Positions 1 through 11,814 of a stretch of 64,000 nucleotides of DNA are shown piece by piece. Under the pieces are notes generated by a model. That model was given only the letters and a program-made list of their open reading frames with translations. It was not told the DNA's origin and made no database searches. How positions within the stretch are numbered: position 1 is the stretch's first letter; every line of letters begins with the position of its first letter. The position numbers were made by a program, and so were the translations under genes. Source of the DNA: Dichetophora obliterata (Eukaryota; Arthropoda; Insecta; Diptera; Sciomyzidae); NCBI GenBank assembly GCA_963920525.1, contig OY986438.1, positions 73,924,136 to 73,988,135 on the forward strand, read 5' to 3'.

Positions 1-745
1 TTGAGGTTTGGTGTTCTAAAAATAACATGTTTTAAATCCATATAAATGCCAAACTATGACCTTTTCGCGTAAAAGGAACAATTTTATTTTTGATTACAAA
101 ATTAAAGATACTGCTTTAAGTCGTGTAACTTCCATCAAAGACCTTAGTATATGCATGGATTCTAAATTGTCGTTTAACATGCATATTGATAGAATTTGTA
201 AAAAAGCGTCTTCTATGCTTGGTTTTATAAAACGTTGGGCCAAAGAGTTTTATAGCTTAATAACAACTACAACTCTGTATTATTCAATCGTGTGTCCTCA
301 CTTGGAGTACGCAAGTCAAGTATGGTCCCCACATTACAATGTGCATGTTGATCGTATAGAAAGAATTCAAAAACGTTTTGTTCGGTTTGCTCTAAGAGGC
401 TTGAGTGGAACTGACACATTTAATCTTCCTCCATATGAGGATCGTTTAAAATTATTAAAGATGCAATCTTTAAGTGAGAGTAGGATATCTGCTGATATCG
501 TATACTTACACCTACTTATAACTGGTGTATTCGATTCTCCAGAACTTCTTTCTCTTGTAAATTTTAACACTAACCGTAGAAGCAGTAGAAACTCTAACAA
601 CTTGATTTATTTACCATTTAGTAGAATAAATTATATGTTAACTGCTCCATTAAATCGCATGAGTACCTTTGTTAACAACTGTAGCGTATTTGATGTTAAC
701 TTGTCGAAAGGTCAACTCAAAAGTAGATTGAAAGCTAATGTATGA
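1..745 (+). pseudogene. Non-LTR retrotransposon reverse transcriptase, C-terminal end (Jockey/CR1-type)
   Basis: The frame from 56 to 745 encodes 229 residues that match the thumb and C-terminal region of insect non-LTR retrotransposon reverse transcriptases. Visible motifs are LGFIKRWAKEF (residues about 55-65), the LYYSIVCPHLEYASQVWSP block, and RIERIQKRFVRFALRGL, all typical of Jockey/I/CR1-clade proteins. Upstream the frame is broken: positions 4-33 read EVWCSKNNMF in another frame, and the homologous reading resumes in the frame of 56, so there is an indel near 32-36. The catalytic core and endonuclease lie to the left of the window or are lost. The stop at 743-745 is followed by non-coding sequence that would be the 3' UTR. 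I assign the superfamily from residue pattern only; the clade is uncertain. Confidence 0.8.
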
Positions 746-1074
746 TTAGATATATGTAAACGCATGGTTAGTTGTTATGTCTTGTGTTGTCCCTAAGCCC
801 AACCCATATTATGGTGGGCAAATTTTTCTCCCTTTTGGCTTTTTATTGGACCACTTTTAACGATATCTTTGAGTTATTTCAATGATATTGGGTTGGTTCT
901 TAAAATGATATATTGCGGCGAAGGTTTGAAAAAGCTGAGCTCTATTGTTATTGCATGTTTTAACAGCGCAGCAACAACAACACATTCTTGGTGCTTTGTT
1001 TATAAAAGTTCTTATCGCAGCTGTGTGTCTAATCAGCATATTTCCACACTGCTGGTATGCATCTACATACAGCT

Positions 1075-1114
1075 GCTTCGATACGTATGTATGTGCGAAT
1101 ATACGTATCGAAGC
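1075..1114. repeat. Perfect 14-bp stem hairpin
   Basis: Positions 1075-1088 (gcttcgatacgtat) and 1101-1114 are exact reverse complements around a 12-base spacer. It could form a stable hairpin in RNA or be a remnant of an element end. The function is unknown. Confidence 0.7.
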
Positions 1115-2060
1115 AAAGCTTAGATTAAGAACATTAAGCATTTCATAAAGCAATTTTAATTCTACTGTGTGGAGTTTTAATAAAACTTCCAAATAAAAAG
1201 ACATATAACTATGTTAAAGAATTAACATAGCTAAGGTGACATTTTACATGGCGATCATGACAAAAACCGTGTCTTTAAAGTGAAGCAGATAGTGAAAAAA
1301 CAAAACATTTTGGAGAATTTGTAACGAAAGAACGATGGGAGCTTAAATCAATATTAATAATAAACCAATAAAGTTTAGTATAAAGAAAACTTAAGTGTCA
1401 TTTTTCTCCCAAGAATTTAAAATTAAAATATAAATATTCAAACTAAAAGTTAATTTGACATTTCCAACAACAAAATGCTGAGGCAGTTTTAAATGCATAA
1501 AGTGCTGCAGTTATTAACTAACAAACATCAAAAATAACTTCATCGACAATAACCCCATTCGTCAACAATAACCTCATCGTAATGAACTTCATCATCAAGG
1601 AAATCGTTAACGAATAATTCATCATGTGCGGACCAAAGCCTAATTTTGAAAAATCACAAGCTAACGTGATCATCGAAATAGATGTCAACTGCATGAACTT
1701 CTCATTCTGTTTTTGTTAATTAAGTTATAAACGGTACATAGAAAATATTTGAAAAATAACATATAATAGCAAAGCAGCAATTGAAGGCACAACTGTAAGA
1801 CCGTCCAACTTCATATTAGTTTATAAAAAAAAAAATTATAATAATTTTTTTACGTAGAACATAAGCAAATTTGAGTCTCGTCCCTAATTTAAGTTGATGG
1901 CATTGTGGACAGAAATACTAAAAAGCTAGATAAAATACAAAACTAACTTTGCAAAATCGTACAAGTGTGTATATAGGAAGAAAAAACCTAAATTTTCTCA
2001 TTACAGCTTGCCAACTGGGTCATTTGCAACAAAGGGCAGTGATTTCAATCCCAGTGATTT

Positions 2061-2260
2061 CCTTATCCTACCATGACCCGCATTCACAGAAAATAGCTTT
2101 GCTTACCGTGTTGGAGGTGACTCCTGCATTTTTGGTTTACCCGAGACAAGGATCACGCTGGCCCTTATCCACCCATGACCCGCATTCACCGAAAATAGCT
2201 TTGCTTACCGTGTTGGAGGTGACTCCTGCATTCTTGGGTTATCTGAGACAAGGATCACGC
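2061..2260. repeat. Two-copy tandem repeat, 102-bp unit
   Basis: A unit starting ccttatcc and ending near aaggatcacgc occurs at 2061-2162 and again at 2163-2260 with only a few differences. An open frame spans both copies (1949-2272), but it starts at no ATG context of note and simply reads through the repeat, so I do not call it a gene. Confidence 0.85.
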
Positions 2261-2534
2261 AGAGTATCGTGATTAGCCGAAAATGTTCCTGTCAGATCAG
2301 GGCATATAGAAAATAATTTGTATTATTACAAATCATATTTTAAATAAAGAATATAAATTTATTTATTCGAAATAAATAATAAAAGGAGTCTTATTTTATA
2401 AATAATCGTTTTGAAATCTTGCAGAATTTTAACTCTCGAAACGAGCGAACGTTTGAGTATTTGAAATAATAAATCAATTGCTTTAGTTTGAAGCATAATA
2501 AATTAAATGCAAGTTTATTTCGGTTATATAGTAG

Positions 2535-2942
2535 TGTTTAGGTGAACATTTTACATTATATTTATATCTAAGCTAAGCTTTCATTTAATTTATACTTACG
2601 ATAAAGTTATATTGAAACCTAGATGGCGCTTCACGTTCATCTATACAAACTACAATTTATCTATTTCCTGTCGCTTTAATATGTCAAAATTGCTTATATT
2701 TAATAATTGTTAACTTCCTTTCTTGTATCCAGATTGGTACTCGTTCACTTTTCGAGCAACCACATCCTGAGTAAGTTCATCCACAAATCTTTGTAAATAA
2801 ATCCATTGTTTCAGAAAACTAAAACTTATACCCACTTCTTTCATTTCGTTTAACTCAAATTAACTTGATTTGAGTAATTTTCTTATAGATAAATCTCTTG
2901 CTTCACCATTTCACTGGCATCCAATCCTCACTCATTTCTTCA
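2535..2942 (+). repeat. 5' LTR of Bel-Pao element
   Basis: It starts tgtttaggtgaac and ends catttcttca, and matches 13494-13901 with a handful of substitutions (for example cctagatgg versus ccaagatgg). The preceding five bases are AGTAG. It should contain the element promoter, but I cannot place a transcription start. Confidence 0.9.
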
Positions 2943-2962
2943 TGTTCCTATTCGAGCCGGAT
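2943..2962 (+). other. Candidate primer-binding site, tRNA-Tyr-like
   Basis: Directly after the 5' LTR the sequence tgttcctattcgagccggat resembles the complement of the 3' end of eukaryotic tRNA-Tyr (which ends ...ccggctcgaaggaCCA), with a two-base insertion and a substitution. Position and match support a PBS role. The tRNA identity is inference from memory of tRNA ends. Confidence 0.45.
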
Positions 2963-3263
2963 TTTTAGGAAGCAAAAGATTTATACCTGGGTCTAAGCTG
3001 AAACATTTCATCCAAAAAGACATCGAACATTTCACCCAATAAAAAGACATCGATCATCTTATCCAAAGGAGGACTTACTCACCTCACACGCATTTCACCA
3101 TCATCATCGATCTCATCAGAATCAGGTGTGTTTGCATTATTTCTTATATTCATATATTAGTGCAACTGCATTGCGTTAACAAGAAGAAACGCTTCTATTA
3201 TCTCTTAAAAAACTACTGTTTCGATACATTTCCGTAAGAGACGCAATCAAATCAAATACTTAA

Positions 3264-4193
3264 AAGTAAATCAAAGTGCCTTATATCATTAAAAAATCAT
3301 AATTTGACAGTAAAAGTTTCTTAAAATTACTTAAAATAACTTAAATAAGTTAAAAAAAAAAATTTACCGAAGCGCGAACAACGGGAGTTATTTTTGTTCT
3401 TCATTAACATATAGAATATATATATGTACATACATACATACATATTAACATTTCAACAAGAGCGATCGTGTTAATAAATGCGGTATGTAAACATCATATT
3501 TCTTGTTTAAAAATCGCTATAAAGTCCTATCTCTAAAACTTTATTCATTAAAAGTTTATTTCATCTACGAGAAAAATCATTAAAACTGTTCAAAAGCATC
3601 ACAAAATAAATTATTTGATAAAAAATTGTGTGCATCCATTTTGGGTTTGAGAACGATTGCAATTCAGCACTCTCATCTCAATACGATCGGTTACACGCCA
3701 TTGAAATAGCTTATATTATGCTTAGCAGAACCTATCTGTATAGGTTCTGCTTTCAATGGCGTGTAACCGATCGTGTTGAGATGAGAGTGCTGAATTGCAA
3801 TCGTTCTCAAACCCAAAATGGATGCACACAATTTTTTATCAAATAATTTATTTTGTGATGCTTTTGAACAGTTTTAATGATTTTTCTCGTAGATGAAATA
3901 AACTTTTAATGAATAAAGTTTTAGAGATAGGACTTTATAGCGATTTTTTAACAAGAAATATGATGTTTACATACCGCATTTATTAACGCGATCGCTCTTG
4001 TTGAAATGTTAATATGTATGTATGTATGTACATATATATATTCTATATGTTAATGAAGAACAAAAATAACTCCCGTTGTTCGCGCTTCGGTAAATTTTTT
4101 TTTTTAACTTATTTAAGTTATTTTAAGTAATTTTAAGAAACTTTTACTGTCAAATTATGATTTTTTAATGATATAAGGCACTTTGATTTACTT
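3264..4193. repeat. 930-bp near-perfect hairpin (foldback)
   Basis: The left arm (about 3264-3707) and the right arm (about 3752-4193) are reverse complements over roughly 440 bp with very few mismatches. Anchors are gtaaatcaaagtgcc at 3266-3280 against ggcactttgatttac at 4177-4191, and gattgcaattcagcac near the centre on both arms. A small nested hairpin (agcagaacctat/ataggttctgct) sits in the middle, and the left arm has an extra segment of about 17 bases near 3708-3725. It lies in the 5' leader of the Bel-Pao element, so transcription from that LTR would give a long double-stranded RNA. It could be a foldback transposon, a tail-to-tail duplication, or a hairpin-RNA locus. Confidence 0.92.
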
Positions 4194-4496
4194 CTTGTAC
4201 AAGTTAACAGAAAAGTCTAATTTTCAGTGCTTTTCTAACAGTTCTTCTTAAACTGTTGCTTTGATGTTCTAAGCTGAAGATGTATCTCTGTTCGTTAACA
4301 GTGGATTGAGTTATTAGTGGTTACCCTGCAGCGCGCGGTACTAGTACAGAACTAGCAATTTCACTAGTTCGCAGGGGACACGAACTGGTTCCTCTCCAAT
4401 CTCCAAGCAATGCTTTCAACTGTCGAAATTAACATGTACTTGTCCTACGAAGGGGACAATTGGAGTGTCTCTGCAGACTTTTGGGACAGAAATCTC

Positions 4497-4735
4497 ACTA
4501 GTAAGTATTTTGTCTACTAAGGTATAGATTTTTCACTAGTGAGTATTTTGTCTACTCAGGGGACGTTTTTCACTAGTAATTTTTCTGTCTACTTCGGGAC
4601 CGACTTTTCACTAGTGAGTATTCTGTCTGCTCAGGGGAAGTTGTTCACTAGCAAGTTTTCTGTCCACTTAGCGATAGACTTTTGACTAGTGAGTATTCTG
4701 TCTACTCAGGAATAGTTTTTTCACTAGTTTCCTTT
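4497..4735. repeat. Left subterminal repeat array, about 38-bp units
   Basis: Six degenerate copies of ttcactagtgagtattctg followed by tctactcagggg-type sequence lie in tandem. They sit near the left end of the DNA transposon and are probable transposase-binding sites. Confidence 0.8.
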
Positions 4736-4941
4736 TTCCTCCCACTTTTCCCTCCCACACTGTTAGTTATCTGACAAGAAGGTTTAATGCAATTAATAAT
4801 AGCTTAAAAACATATAAAATGTATTATTATTATTTTTATTCTTTGTTTTGGTCAGAACAATTTTTTACTTCATTTTTAAAAAAGCGTAAAAAACGAGATT
4901 AATATTAAATGATAAAAAAAAGGGAAAAGTGGATGTTTTAC

Positions 4942-6050
4942 CTCGAAGTGCTTCGTAAAAGTTTCTGTAATCTTTCAGAGAGAGCTTACCATGAGTACCG
5001 TATAAATTATACTTATTCGTAAGCTCTTCTGTCATGATATTTTTGAAATTTTTTACGATTCCAGCCATGGCAGAATTAGAGAAGGTATATGCATTTTGGA
5101 GAGGGAGACTGCCGCAACTGTCAAAACGAAGTTGACAGCTCATACAAAATCTGAAAACGATGAGAATGCGATAAGAAAGCGAAAATAGGCAAGAATAGCA
5201 AAATGCTTGAGTTTGACAATTCTGGCTATGAGAAAGAGAGCACAGTCTGAAATGCATATACCTTCTCTAATTCTGCCATGATTCCAGCACTTAAAATGAT
5301 CTCCTTCATTGTTTTCACCTGAAAAAAGAGAGACATTCATATTAAAAAGCATGATAACATATGTTGCAAAATAAACTTACGTATAACTGTTTATTTTCTG
5401 ATGTTATCTCGTCATTTATTGCCATCAAATTTTCCATGGTCGCTATCGGAAATTTTGAACGCAAAGGCAGTTCCTCTGCTTGCTGTCGGATTAGCCTCTT
5501 AAGCATAACGCTTTGCTCTGCCAGTACTTCAACCACAACATTTAATTGAGCTGTATAAAAACGAAAATAATTTTATAGACATTTTTTTTAACTTGGTGTG
5601 AAACTTTTGGAATCCGCCCACTATTGAAAATCTCTTTAAAATGGGTTGTAATAAAGCTAAAAAAAAGAACATTTTGTGTGATGTGCATATGAGATCATAA
5701 AAAAAAAATAATTTTGCTTTGTTAATTTTAATAAATACTTTAATAACTCATGTCCCAAAAAATTTTTTCTTCTAAAACTTCAAAAATATAGTTTTTGTTG
5801 CCCGCTCAACTTTGCAGAATAATAGATTTATTTAGTTTTTCCTTAGCCAGATGTATGTTCGAGAGTCAAAGGGTTAAAAAAAAGTTTCCAAAAATCGGCG
5901 CACCTTAATGGATAGTAGTAAAAATGACTTTAACTTACTTTGAAGCGCATCTACTTTCCGATCGAGTGAACGACACACACATTTTGGATCTGTGTTCTCT
6001 TCTGCATCAAATCGCTTCCTTTTAAAAGCTGCGCTCTTGTTCTCGGACAT
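4942..6050 (-). pseudogene. Transposon accessory protein with DUF4806-like domain, disrupted
   Basis: Three exons can be read on the minus strand. Exon 1 starts at ATG 6050 (MSENKSAAFKRKRF) and stops at a donor near 5941. Exon 2 (about 5384-5549) follows a tatacag acceptor, carries LPLRSKFPIATMENLMAIND and ends at the donor gtaagt. Exon 3 begins after a pyrimidine-rich acceptor near 5317, continues with MTEELTNKYNLYG and ends at a donor near 4942. The FP(I/L)xTxExLxxLND block followed by LTxELxxxYxxxG is the usual pattern of DUF4806 proteins, which often accompany tnp2-type transposases in insects. A 215-bp MITE (5066-5280) interrupts exon 3, so this copy is not functional. The last exon is not found. 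The biochemical role of the family is unknown to me. Confidence 0.6.
5066..5280. mobile_element. 215-bp MITE with 8-bp target duplication (hAT-like)
   Basis: The first and last 30 or so bases are inverted repeats starting CATGGCAGAATTAGAGAAGG. The element is flanked on both sides by ATTCCAGC (5058-5065 and 5281-5288). An 8-bp duplication and short terminal repeats fit the hAT or P superfamilies. It splits an exon of the DUF4806 gene, which makes the pre-insertion sequence easy to see. Confidence 0.88.
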
Positions 6051-6169
6051 CTTTAAAAAATTTTTGATTAATTTATATTGATTAGTTTATTATTTATTTA
6101 ATTTTTTAATATAATTATAAGGCTTTTATTATTATTATTATAATTATTATTTATGTATTAATTATTTAT

Positions 6170-7911
6170 TTAATGTAAAATAGGAACGATGAGAAGTTGT
6201 TGATTGTGACGAATGGACAAAGCTTTGCATTCTAAATCTTCAAAACAAAACCATTCTTCTTCTCCTAGTGAATCGACATCTGACAGGTAAATACCCAAAT
6301 GCGTGGAGTTCATCGGTTCTTCGTAAAAGCTTTTAAGACTAATATATCGTCTACCGATAATTTTATCTGTAATCGAATCTATTTTGATGGGAATATATCC
6401 TTTAAGAATACACACATTTTCATTTTTTTTGTTGCTAATTGTACATCCTTTAAAAATATAAGCCCGGAGATAAAAATAATTTATTAATGGTTTCGTACTG
6501 ATCTTCTACTATTTTGCGATGAATTTGTTGCAAAATTTGAGTAGGCTTTTTACGCATTTCTTTAAAAGTTGCAAATGATTTTCAAACGCATATGCCGAGT
6601 GCTTTGTTGGATCACCAACCTGTTTAACAGTTTCCTCCAAATGTAGTAAGCTATGAACATTATAAGAAATGCTATTTTCACCAAAAACAACAGAAAAATT
6701 TTCAACAAATAAGTTCAGCATTGATTGGGCAGTGTTCAGATCTGAATTTCGATGCCTTTCGCAACAAAGGATTCTATAAGAGCAGTGCAAAAGCAAAAAC
6801 AAATAGTACACATCATCCGGCACTTCGCCGTGCAAAACACTGATTCCTGTGTATAATAAAAATTGGCGGAATTCTGTTGCTTTCCAATTCGATAAATCAT
6901 TTAAAGGTCTTGGTTTTCGAACAAACTCGCGTGGAATTTGTGACCGTACTGATTGTAGCTTCACAGAAATATTTTTTACATTTTGGGCGTTAATTTTGAA
7001 CGTGCCTTTATTGTTCACTATCCTCAACAAAAATTTTCTCATTACACCCAAATCGATGAGGTGCATACAATCTAAAGGTATTTGCGTAATCATAGAGATA
7101 TCCAGTATTTCTAATGGAGTTCGTTTCGTTAAATATTGAACACTATGATGACTTGCATATTTTCTTGTCTGAAAATCAAGATCTATGATTGCACGACCTG
7201 CTTCCGAGGCATAAGTCAAAACTCCATCAATTTTTTTTCCAATTTGTAAGCACTTTGAACAACTATAAACGCTCTAGCCGGTGCGTCGCAAACAATTGAG
7301 CTGATCGCTACTTCGTACGAATTTTCTTCTATATTAAAACCATTCTGCAAAAGAGGTGCCAGCTCAACAACAAGTGCGCTTAAAAACTCCTCGCAGCTAG
7401 TTGGCTTACTGTTTCCTAGGAAAACACCCACTGGAAAAACTGGCTGATTTTCAATGTTATTTATGCGAACTAAAATTGGCCACAGTTGAGCCCGCGAGCT
7501 TCTGAATAGAGGACATCCGTCAATATTTATATCTATATTTATGGCTTTTGGGAGGCGTTTAGCACCTGCCAACATATTGAACTGGTTTACAACTCCAACA
7601 TGTAAATAAGAACCGCCTGCTACGCTCCTAATGTCAGGCTTAGTTGTATTTGAAAATGTGTAAAAATTGTCCACATCTATTTTTTTTTCCCGTAAAATTT
7701 TAATTAGTTCCCGTACGCACTTTCTAGAGGGCCTGTTTTTAATGTACCATTTTTTTAATTTGCTATTCAGGCTAGATTTGCCCGAATCGATACCACTGGT
7801 TTCAGCATGGTCATCGAATTCCAATTGCAATGGACAATCGCCATCTGTGGAAATGTTTTCGCTCCACACATCTTCCTCCTCTTCGCATTCCTTTTTTACA
7901 CATTTACTAAG
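6170..7911 (-). pseudogene. tnp2-type transposase, frameshifted
   Basis: The frames 7216-7869 and 6509-7219 are two parts of one protein, and the frame 6170-6415 is its probable C-terminal segment. The first carries INIDGCPLFRSSRAQLWPI and the SSIVCDAPARAFI block. The second has RTPLEILDIS, PLDCMHLIDLGVMRKFLL and RKPRPLNDLSNWKATEFRQF; the last ends with a short hydrophobic IVPILH tail. These motifs mark a transposase family very common in insects and related to tnp2/EnSpm or Plavaka-like proteins. A one-base shift near 7250 separates the parts, and the sequence right at the break reads as a CxxC zinc motif (CSKC) in the second frame. No ATG opens the first frame; it runs upstream to a possible acceptor near 7905. 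The transposase should cut and join the element ends, but this copy is broken. Confidence 0.78.
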
Positions 7912-8180
7912 AAGTAAATCTTTTTATTTTTTAATGTCCCTTCTTAACTTTCTTTTTTCACTTTTATTCATTTCTTTTTTTATTTGTTTCATTTTATTGA
8001 ATATTTTTTTATATATTATATTTTGTAAACACTTTCTCACCTTATGGAACTTTAGTCTTCTTTACACGTCACGCACTTTATATATCAACTTTTCAACTAA
8101 TTACAATAAGTAAGATGCGCATGCAATCGAAAACCAAACGGCTTTTACCGTTAAGTTTCATCCGTTACCAGGCAACGCAA

Positions 8181-8424
8181 TTCACGCATCTCTGCAGTAC
8201 TTTGGGATAAAAAAGGGGACAATTGACGCATTTCTGCAGTACTTTGGGATAGAAAAGGAGACAATTGACGCATTTCTGCAGTACTTTGGGATAGAAAAGG
8301 AGACAATTGACGCATTTCTGCAGTACTTTGGGATAGAAAAGGAGACAATTGACGCTTCTTTTCACAACTTTGGAACAGAAAGGGGAGAATTGACGTATCT
8401 TTGCAGACTTTTGGGACAGAAAAC
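8181..8424. repeat. Right subterminal repeat array, 42-bp units
   Basis: Six units starting near 8181, 8223, 8265, 8307, 8349 and 8390 share ttgacgcatttctgcagtac and tttgggatagaaaagg. The middle copies are nearly identical and the outer ones are diverged. Open frames read through the array on the minus strand (8151-8348, 8165-8464), but they are repeat artefacts. Confidence 0.88.
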
Positions 8425-8489
8425 TAACCACTAACTGTCGCAATTTCTGGTGCAAAAGTAGCAATTGTCTCCAGCTGGGCTGCAGGGTA

Positions 8490-10215
8490 GTTTACTTACA
8501 TTTCATTAACATGCTAATCAAGCACAGACACAAAGACAATTTCATATAGAGCATTAGAACAGCTGTTTTTTATTACAACTAAGTACAGTGTATTGAACTT
8601 TACAACAGTGGCCACCGAGATATCAAATCTTAATCACAATTTTTAATTCATGAAGGATTAAATTTTTAATGATTCAAAATTTAACATAAATGCAAAATTA
8701 AATATTCTTCTTCTTCCTACACACGTAAATACACACATACATAATATGCACATAATATCCACAATATAAAAATTCAACACATATCAAATATAAATACACA
8801 CATCCATACACACCCAAAATAATTATTTATGTCATTTACAATTGAAAAATTAAAATCTATTACAGTGATATAAATAAACATCAATTTCATAGCTGAATTA
8901 TTTTATAATTTTTTGAATACTTTGTGATAATCGAGTGTGTATTTCCACTTCTCGTTTTCCAAACTTGTTATATATTTTTTTAAGTGAATATTTGCTGCCG
9001 AATTCCACATAATTTAATTTATCGACTTTTTCTAATAACTTTGCTGAAGTTGGTTGTTACAACAGAAAATATTCCAAATTATTGATTTATAGTGAATAAA
9101 AGTAAAATATTTTTGGTTATCGATTTTTCCAAAGTGCAGCTGCAGCTGCAACAATAAAGTAATTTTGTTTTTTCGATTTTACGAGTGAAAACTAGTGGTG
9201 AAAAACAAAATATTTATTTTAATTCGATCTGTTCATAGTGCAGTTTTGCTTTTTAAAAAAATTTCCATTTGTCGATTACTTCATATTCAAAATTTCTCGC
9301 TACTATAAAATGTTTTCATTTATCAATTTTTCTAATGGTTATTTGCTGGGAACAGGTGCCAATAAATTATTTAAGTATCAGTGATTATTTGCACTTAAAT
9401 CAACATTTTTAGAATTATACTCATTTAAAAGCAAATATTTAGTGTCAAAATATAAACACTTTCATGCATCCATTTTTTTTACAATAAATATTCAAATCCA
9501 AATCGACATTATTTCATCATCGATTTTGTCATAATTAAAATTGCTGCTGAAATTTAAATATTTTCCTTTTTCGCTCTGAACATCGGTTATAAGTATAAAA
9601 TAATTTTCTCTTATCAACTTTTCGCTGTGAATATAAATAGTGATATCCAAATCTTTTTCATTTATTGATTTTTATAACAATTTACTTGATTATTGAAATT
9701 AAAATAATTTCTTTTATCGATTTTTCAATTTGAATGTTTCGATTTAAATTTCAAATCTTATTTAAACCTGATTTTTCGAATACGATTTTCGTTTTTGAAA
9801 TTGAAATTTGTTTTTTCATCATTTTTTCAAAAAGTGAATAATATTACTGGAAACTAAACATTTTAAATTGTAAATCCAAATCCTACAGTGAATTTATATT
9901 TCAAAAACTTTGTTATCGATATCTGAATTTTGGTCTTTAAGTTGAGATACATATCAAATCTTGTCATAGAATCCGATTGTTCTAAATTATTTGTTACCTA
10001 CAATCTTTTCATCGATAAATTCAATTTCCAATATTACGAAATCGAATTATTTCTTTTTTTTTTAATTCGATCTTGTTTATATCGATTATCCGATATTTCT
10101 CATTCTGATTTTTCCTATCATCGATCATATCGAGTACAAATTCCTAAAGTGTTTCTTGGCTGATTTCTTGCTAATTTTTTCTTAATCCAAAAAACCGAAG
10201 AAATTGTTCACCACT
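8490..10215 (+). other. Leader of the Bel-Pao element, no gene seen
   Basis: This AT-rich stretch links the nested DNA transposon to the Gag start codon. I find no conserved protein pattern. It is probably the remainder of the long 5' untranslated leader of the retrotransposon. Confidence 0.55.
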
Positions 10216-11814
10216 ATGAGTGCATTGGAATCTTTTATCCGTCTCTCGGATAATTTAATTGAATTTGAGGCCGATTTAAGTGATGCAAATATTTCGGAAT
10301 ATTCAGCAGCTGCAATAGAAGTCCATAAAGATGAGATGAAGTCTATCTGGGCTAATGTTAAGTCGGCGTATGAAGCATGCTCAAAGGAGCTAGCTGCACC
10401 TAAGGACAAGGCAACTGAATGCGAGTACGATATCGAAACAATAAAGAATCGATATCATAGCTGTTATCAAAACTATGTTCGGTGCATTTCACGGCTCACT
10501 GAAAATATTCAACAAAGATCTGCTAAGTCGTCTTCCTCTTCAAGGTCACCAGATATTCCATCCAGTTCCAATTTCCACTTACCTCCATGTGATACCGATG
10601 TATTCAGTGGAGATTATTTAACGTGGCCTTCTTTCCGTGACTTATTCACAGCCATCTACGTTAATAATACTCGGCTTAGTCCAGTTGAGACGCTTTTCCA
10701 TTTAATCAATAAAACTCAAGGAGAAGCTCGAGATATTGTAAAAAGAGCTCCGTTAACAAATGATGGGTTTTGGTCAGCATGGCTTAATTTATGTGAACGT
10801 TTTGAAAACAAACGTATACTCGGTAATAGCCAACTGAAAATTCTATTTAATCTTCCATTCATATCCACTGAATCTAGCCATGCATTAAAAAGTATCCAAA
10901 GAGATATCAACAATTGTATTACAACCCTTCAACTTAACGATATAAGGATTGATGATTGGGATTGTATCTTTATTTTTCTATGCTCCACGCGTCTGCCCGA
11001 AACTACTTTAGCTCTTTGGGAGCAATCCATTCAAAATAAAACAGACATTCCAAAGTGGGAAGCTTTAGATAACTTCCTGACCAGTCGTTACCAAACGCTG
11101 GAAACCGTTTCAGATATTCGAAATTCAAATCCTTTAAAGAACTCATCTAAGAAACCTCCTACAATTTCAAAAAGTTCAAATCCACCAATAAGGGTGAACA
11201 CATATCTCTCCAAGATCTCTGGTTCACTTTGTAAGCTCTGTCCAGAAGAGCAACATCCAATTCGTCAATGTGCTCGTTTTCAAGACTTCAATATCGAAGA
11301 AAGAACAAATTTCATAAAGAAACATAAACTTTGCATAAATTGCTTTGCTCGTAGCCATGGTGTCAGAGATTGCAAAAGTTCATATAATTGTTATACCTGT
11401 AACAAGCGACATCATACGCTTTTACATTGGAATTATCCAAGTCCAAATACCAATGCTTCACCTTCTGAAAATCTTAATACTACGAAAAATAATTCCAGTA
11501 TAACTTCAGGCATGCAGCAGCCCCAGTTTCATTTAATACACTCCATAAACTCTTTTATGCCTATTGACAATATTCAAACATGTTTCTCAACTAGTTCCAA
11601 AGGCGTTCTTTTAGGTACCGCGATGGTTCATATATGCCATCTAGGTACAACTTTTACTGCTCGAGCCCTCATTGATACTGGTTCAGAAGAAACTTTTATT
11701 TCTGAACGATTGTTTAAGCTACAAAACTTCCATCTACTTCACTACAAGCGCACATTTCCGGTCTTAATAACACTACTTCCGCCAAAGTTGATAAGATATG
11801 TTCTTTTATCTTAA
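10216..11814 (+). pseudogene. Bel-Pao Gag with zinc knuckle and start of aspartic protease
   Basis: The first ATG in good context is 10216 (ccactATGagt). The protein begins MSALESFIRL, then has an N-terminal helical region, a Ser-rich linker, and the block DVFSGDYLTWPSFRDLFTAI with LFHLINKTQGEARDIV near residues 130-175. That block is the DUF1759 signature of Pao Gag proteins. A cysteine/histidine cluster (CINCFARSHGVRDC then CYTCNKRHH) lies near residues 372-405 and should bind RNA. The protease motif IDTGSEETFIS follows at about residue 486. The frame then ends at 11812-11814, but homologous protein continues in another frame from about 11760, so there is an indel near 11730-11760. The product would package element RNA. 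Confidence 0.88.

Larger units (their letters stand above)
746..2529. other. Non-coding stretch between retroelements
   Basis: I see no convincing gene here. Short open frames (for example 857-1204 minus, 869-1123 plus) are low-complexity shadows without family signatures. The stretch contains a short hairpin at 1075-1114 and a 102-bp tandem duplication at 2061-2260, both listed separately. Confidence 0.6.
4324..8487 (-). mobile_element. DNA transposon with tnp2-type transposase and DUF4806 accessory protein
   Basis: The ends CCCTGCAGC (4324-4332) and GCTGCAGGG (8479-8487) are inverted repeats, each bordered by TA (4322-4323 and 8488-8489). Just inside each end is a tandem array of short units: about 38-bp units rich in CACTAGT at 4497-4735, and 42-bp units at 8181-8424. 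Such subterminal arrays are usual transposase-binding regions in EnSpm/CACTA-like elements. The element encodes a broken transposase and a second spliced protein, both on the minus strand. It sits inside the Bel-Pao leader and is therefore younger than that insertion. The exact superfamily and the TA duplication are inference. Confidence 0.7.

Noticed and set aside
857..1204. 115-residue minus-strand open frame with a CCCCC run
   Set aside because: The cysteines come from a caacaacaa microsatellite-like stretch; no homology pattern and an overlapping frame on the other strand.
8165..8464. Open frames on the minus strand over the 42-bp repeats
   Set aside because: Peptide is a direct translation of the tandem units (SPFLSQSTAEMRQL repeats), best explained as subterminal transposon repeats.
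10204..10215. Upstream start of the Bel-Pao Gag frame
   Set aside because: The frame before 10216 begins with TTG; the ATG at 10216 has a good context and fits the family start.
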